NCBI GenBank assembly: GCA_000435635.1
Contig: FR882153.1
Coordinates: 54,011 to 80,432 of the forward strand
Direction of reading: 5' to 3'
Length of the DNA stretch: 26,422 nt
Origin: Prevotella sp. CAG:1320
Lineage (GTDB): Bacteria > Bacteroidota > Bacteroidia > Bacteroidales > Bacteroidaceae
Shown here: piece by piece, positions 24,559-26,422 of the stretch
Layout: every line of letters starts with the position of its first letter
Position numbering within the stretch: position 1 is the first letter of the stretch
The notes under the pieces: generated by a model
Databases searched by the model: none
What the model saw: only the letters and a program-made list of their open reading frames with translations
Told to the model about the DNA's origin: nothing
Program-made: the position numbers and the translations under genes

Positions 24559-25021
24559 AAACAGAACAGAGGACCCCAATATTGCCTCAGAGAGAATAGA
24601 TGTCCTTGAAAAGGGGTGAGATTTTCGTCTTCGGCAGCAACCTCGCCGGTCATCACATGGGCGGTGCAGCAAAAGCTGCTCACAAGAAATTCGGTGCCGA
24701 GTGGGGAGTAGGTGTAGGACTCACTGGTAGGTCCTATGCCATACCGACCATGCAGGGAGGTGTTGAAAAACCATCAGACCATACGTTAATCAATTTATAA
24801 ATTTTGCTTCAAGAAATCCAGATATGAAGTTTCTCGTTACACGTATCGGATGCGGTATCGCAGGTTTTAAGGACGAGGAGATGGCCCCTCTTTTCAGAAA
24901 GGCAGTTCCCGTAAGCAACATATACCACATAGCAACAATGCCCCTATCAGTGCCCCGTAAAATCCTGACTTCATATTCAGTTTTGGTTAATATAGTCGCG
25001 CATAAGTCGGCGCGTTTGTAG
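24551..25021 (+). pseudogene. Macro-domain-like gene, twice frameshifted and truncated
   Basis: The ATG at 24551 overlaps the end of the 437-aa gene. Its frame reads to ERIDVLEKG and hits TGA at 24617, directly after a G4 run (24613-24616). One base fewer would continue into GEIFVFGSNLAGHHMGGAA. That second frame then stops at 24798, but the family sequence continues in the original frame as TIRPYVNQFINFASRNPD and FLVTRIGCGIAGFKDEE; the switch falls at the A5 run 24766-24770. After PVSNIY (near 24924) the expected short C-terminus is replaced by unrelated residues. The 'FVFGSNLAG...SYAIPT...VTRIGCGIAG' pattern fits a phage- and genome-borne macro-like family, expected to bind ADP-ribose compounds. 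Sequencing error at the two homopolymers is an alternative to real decay. Confidence 0.7.
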
Positions 25022-25320
25022 TTATATATGGAGAGAACGATTTGTCCCGAGGGCAAATGTCTCAGTTTTTAGTGTGAATCGCTTATGACCGTGAGTGGCG
25101 TGAGCCACTTTTTCCATTCTTTTTTGTAAGAACATTTCGTGTCAACTCCGCGAATATACTAAAAATGTTAACACTACCCCCCCATAAGTGTTAAAAAGTA
25201 TTAACTTCTTAAAGATTTAACAAAATTGCCAAGTGTTTGAAGTCATCTCCAAGGAGTTTGGGGAGGAAATGGATGGCGGGAAACAGCCGGAAGGCAACCG
25301 CCGGCCAGCCCCTTGTTCCC
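25022..25320. other. Non-coding region after the macro-like remnant
   Basis: Includes a small stem ATTTG-CCC/GGG-CAAAT near 25040-25060, the terminator at 25094, and a perfect 8-bp dyad TTAACACT/AGTGTTAA (25168-25175 with 25187-25194) whose loop holds a C7 run. A short frame at 25233 with protein-like residues runs into the dispersed repeat and is not called. Confidence 0.5.
25094..25114 (+). terminator. Rho-independent terminator
   Basis: AGTGGC-GTGA-GCCACT: a 6-bp stem with a stable tetraloop, followed by TTTTTCC and, further on, a second T6 run. It probably ends the three-gene Nudix/macro-like operon. Confidence 0.7.
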
Positions 25321-25321
25321 C

Positions 25322-25353
25322 GCTTGTGACCGGCGTGCTACAGTGCGCCGCTA
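25322..25353 (+). repeat. 32-base dispersed repeat, copy B
   Basis: Second copy of the element at 19956-19987, 27 of 32 bases identical and in the same orientation. The differences are scattered single bases, as expected for an old repeat family rather than a recent duplication. Confidence 0.65.
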
Positions 25354-25380
25354 CACGACTGTTGGAGCACCGTCCCGCCC

Positions 25381-25453
25381 GCTTGGCAATTCAACTTGTT
25401 TTGCTTGCCGATTCAATTTGTTTTCCCTCGCGAAACAAGTTGAATTGCCAAGC
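25381..25453. repeat. Long inverted repeat 1
   Basis: A perfect 21-bp pair (25381-25401 with 25433-25453), extendable to 23 of 24 inward. The arms begin GCTTGGCAATTC and end GAATTGCCAAGC. The loop (about 25-31 bases) contains GATTCAATTTGTTTT, a degenerate third copy of the arm sequence. Confidence 0.85.
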
Positions 25454-25490
25454 GAAATAAGTTGTTTTGCCCGGGAAAACAACTTATTTC
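25454..25490. repeat. Long inverted repeat 2
   Basis: A perfect 15-bp pair (25454-25468 with 25476-25490, arms GAAATAAGTTGTTTT/AAAACAACTTATTTC) around the GC loop GCCCGGG. It abuts inverted repeat 1 with no gap and its arms share the AAGTTG/CAACTT core with it. Confidence 0.85.
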
Positions 25491-25764
25491 CGCAAGGGGC
25501 TGTCACGGACAAACGGGTCGTCCGGCCTTACGCGAGATGGGTGAACAAAGCCACATATAGGCAATTCGGGGAGCCTCTAGTGAGTGGAGACGCGTTCTCG
25601 CGGCTCCATCATCTTCCTCTCAATCGTATCGCGAAGCGTTCTCGAAATTATATATCTGGTATAATATTATCTTATCTTCGATACTATCTGAAAGATAGTT
25701 ATAATATATCGATTATAGATGAAGAGAAACCGCTTGGTTTCCAGTTGTTTACGCTACTTTTTCA

Positions 25765-25912
25765 ATACACTTTGGGGAAGTGTTGATACACTTTCGGGAA
25801 GTGTTGATACACTTTTGGGAACTATCAATACACTTTGGGGAAGTATCGATGTCAACTTAGGGAAGTGTTGATACACTTTTGGGAAGTTTCATTACACTTT
25901 TGGGAAGTTGTG
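25765..25912. repeat. Tandem array: seven 21-22 bp palindromic units
   Basis: Units start at 25765, 25786, 25807, 25828, 25849 (22 bp, most diverged), 25871 and 25892. The core of the unit is ACACTTTTGGGAAGTGT, itself a dyad: ACACTT and AAGTGT around five bases. The 21-bp period equals two helical turns, so all dyads face the same side of the DNA. There are no spacers, so it is not a CRISPR array. Confidence 0.9.
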
Positions 25913-26152
25913 CGCCCGCTTCCCTTCGTGCGTAGCGTGGGCAAGAGTTCTCCTCCTAAATTATTGCGCATGTGCCTGCGCATGCCTTGCGCGCGTATCG
26001 CGCAGAGGGTGGGGGACAAATGACGAAGAGGCCGACTCATGCGATAGGGGCATGTTGATGGCATTTTGTTATGCCGTGAGCTGAGAAAAGCTCTTAAATT
26101 GTAAAGAAAGATGAAAAATGATGTATTTTTTAGAAAAAAGTCCGGGAAATAT
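25913..26152. other. Spacer between tandem array and rRNA promoter
   Basis: No gene. It has a direct repeat GCGCATG (two copies near 25967 and 25979), a 17-base palindrome TGCGCG-CGTAT-CGCGCA near 25989, and small stems GGCAT/ATGCC (26060-26075) and GAGCT/AGCTC (26078-26093). A 120-codon minus-strand frame spans the rRNA promoter and is rejected. Confidence 0.45.
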
Positions 26153-26183
26153 TTTGTGGTTTCCGGGAAAGTCCGTACTTTTG
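26153..26183 (+). promoter_or_regulatory. rRNA operon promoter
   Basis: TTTG at 26153-26156, 19-base spacer, TACTTTTG at 26176-26183: an exact match to the Bacteroidota consensus and spacing. The predicted start is near 26190, about 207 bases before the 16S 5' end, typical for an rRNA leader. Confidence 0.88.
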
Positions 26184-26189
26184 CAACCG

Positions 26190-26396
26190 CTTTCGGAAAT
26201 TCATCCGCTAGCACACAAGAAAGAGTTCTTTGAAGGGATTTACATAGACGGAGATACGTTAGCAGCGAGTAATGATTGCTGTCTTAAGACGGCAGTCATT
26301 GTGACAAGTTTCATTCCCGAGCGTAGTCTCGGAGATGTTCTTAACCAGTCAATTCACGTCCTTCCTTTTACGGGATGGACGTAATACTCATATTTT
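26190..26396 (+). other. Pre-16S leader with boxA-like site and hairpins
   Basis: GTTCTTTGAAG at 26225-26235 resembles boxA, the NusB/S10 antitermination site of rRNA leaders. A 15-pair stem with two G-U pairs (26271-26285 with 26286-26300) and a hairpin ACGTCC/GGACGT (26357-26381, with an extended inner stem) follow; they may guide leader folding or processing. Confidence 0.6.
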
Positions 26397-26422
26397 ACTA
26401 TGGAGAGTTTGATCCTGGCTCA
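26397..26422 (+). rRNA. rrs: 16S ribosomal RNA, 5' end only
   Basis: AGAGTTTGATCCTGGCTCA is the universal 16S start region (the 27F site). The 5' end is placed 7 bases before AGAGTTTG by analogy with E. coli; the exact first base is uncertain. The gene continues beyond the window. Confidence 0.95.

Larger units (their letters stand above)
25354..25764. other. Structured non-coding DNA before the tandem array
   Basis: Holds the two inverted repeats and then a stretch with no gene: a 7-bp hairpin ACTATCT-GAA-AGATAGT (25683-25699) in AT-rich DNA. A 157-codon + strand frame crosses all these repeats and is not believable as a protein. Confidence 0.5.

Noticed and set aside
25233..25320. Short protein-like frame starting with a GTG
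   Set aside because: Only about 28 plausible codons before it enters the dispersed repeat; too short to support as a gene or remnant.
19988..25321. Complete integrative element
   Set aside because: No integrase, transposase, relaxase or tRNA attachment site is seen; only imperfect repeats and broken genes at the borders.
25313..25786. 157-codon + strand frame before the tandem array
   Set aside because: Crosses the dispersed repeat and both long inverted repeats; the sequence is dictated by the repeats, not by a protein.
25765..25912. CRISPR array
   Set aside because: Units are contiguous 21-22 bp without unique spacers, and no cas gene is near.
25852..26214. 120-codon minus-strand frame upstream of 16S
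   Set aside because: Spans the tandem repeats and the consensus rRNA promoter; a known kind of spurious call.

Overview
The window is chromosomal DNA of a member of the Bacteroidales (phylum Bacteroidota). The evidence is as follows. The cell-wall/division (dcw) cluster has the Bacteroidota arrangement: no murF, no ddl and no ftsB inside the cluster. Promoter boxes are of the Bacteroidota type (TTTG around -33, TAnnTTTG around -7). A glycine-lipid synthesis gene pair is present, and a Bacteroidota-like 16S rRNA 5' end lies at the right edge. The genus cannot be fixed from this sequence alone.

Layout. (1) 29-1366: a dGTPase gene (dgt) on the + strand, converging on (2) a minus-strand operon at 3727-1485. 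That operon encodes a GlsA-like O-acyltransferase, a GlsB-like N-acyltransferase and a small exported protein. A strong hairpin lies between the two converging units. (3) 3728-4304: a 577-bp divergent control region carrying the minus-strand promoter and, on the mraZ side, three TGGRG boxes exactly 10 bp apart next to a TAnnTTTG box. (4) 4305-19938: an unbroken dcw cluster, all on + : mraZ, rsmH, ftsL-like, ftsI, murE, mraY, murD, ftsW, murG, murC, ftsQ, ftsA, ftsZ. Most junctions are only a few bases long or overlap. The exceptions are the ftsW-murG gap, which has a possible internal promoter, and the ftsQ-ftsA gap, which has a hairpin. (5) 19939-20812: a non-coding tail with a terminator and a 5'-truncated gene remnant on the minus strand. 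(6) 20813-25021: an accessory block with a visibly different, more AT-rich style. It holds an OmpA-family outer-membrane protein and then a three-gene unit: a Nudix-winged-helix regulator of the NrtR/AraR kind, an unrecognised 437-aa protein with a possible uracil-DNA-glycosylase-like segment, and a frameshifted, truncated macro-domain-like gene. The regulator's promoter carries two copies of the palindrome GCGTNA-N3-TNACGC. (7) 25022-26396: about 1.4 kb without a credible gene but rich in structure. It has a terminator, two long inverted repeats, seven tandem copies of a 21-bp palindromic unit, and finally a consensus rRNA promoter and leader. (8) 26397-end: the first 26 bases of a 16S rRNA gene.

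How the genes work together. The dcw genes make lipid II (MurC, MurD and MurE add amino acids to UDP-MurNAc; MraY and MurG build the lipid-linked disaccharide). They also build the septum (FtsZ ring, FtsA anchor, FtsQ and FtsL scaffold, FtsW glycosyltransferase, FtsI transpeptidase). MraZ probably represses the cluster through the TGGRG boxes. The most promising candidate for something undescribed is the regulator/437-aa/macro-like unit with its twin operator, which looks like a small ADP-ribose- or NAD-linked module. The repeat-rich DNA before the rRNA operon is a second point of interest.
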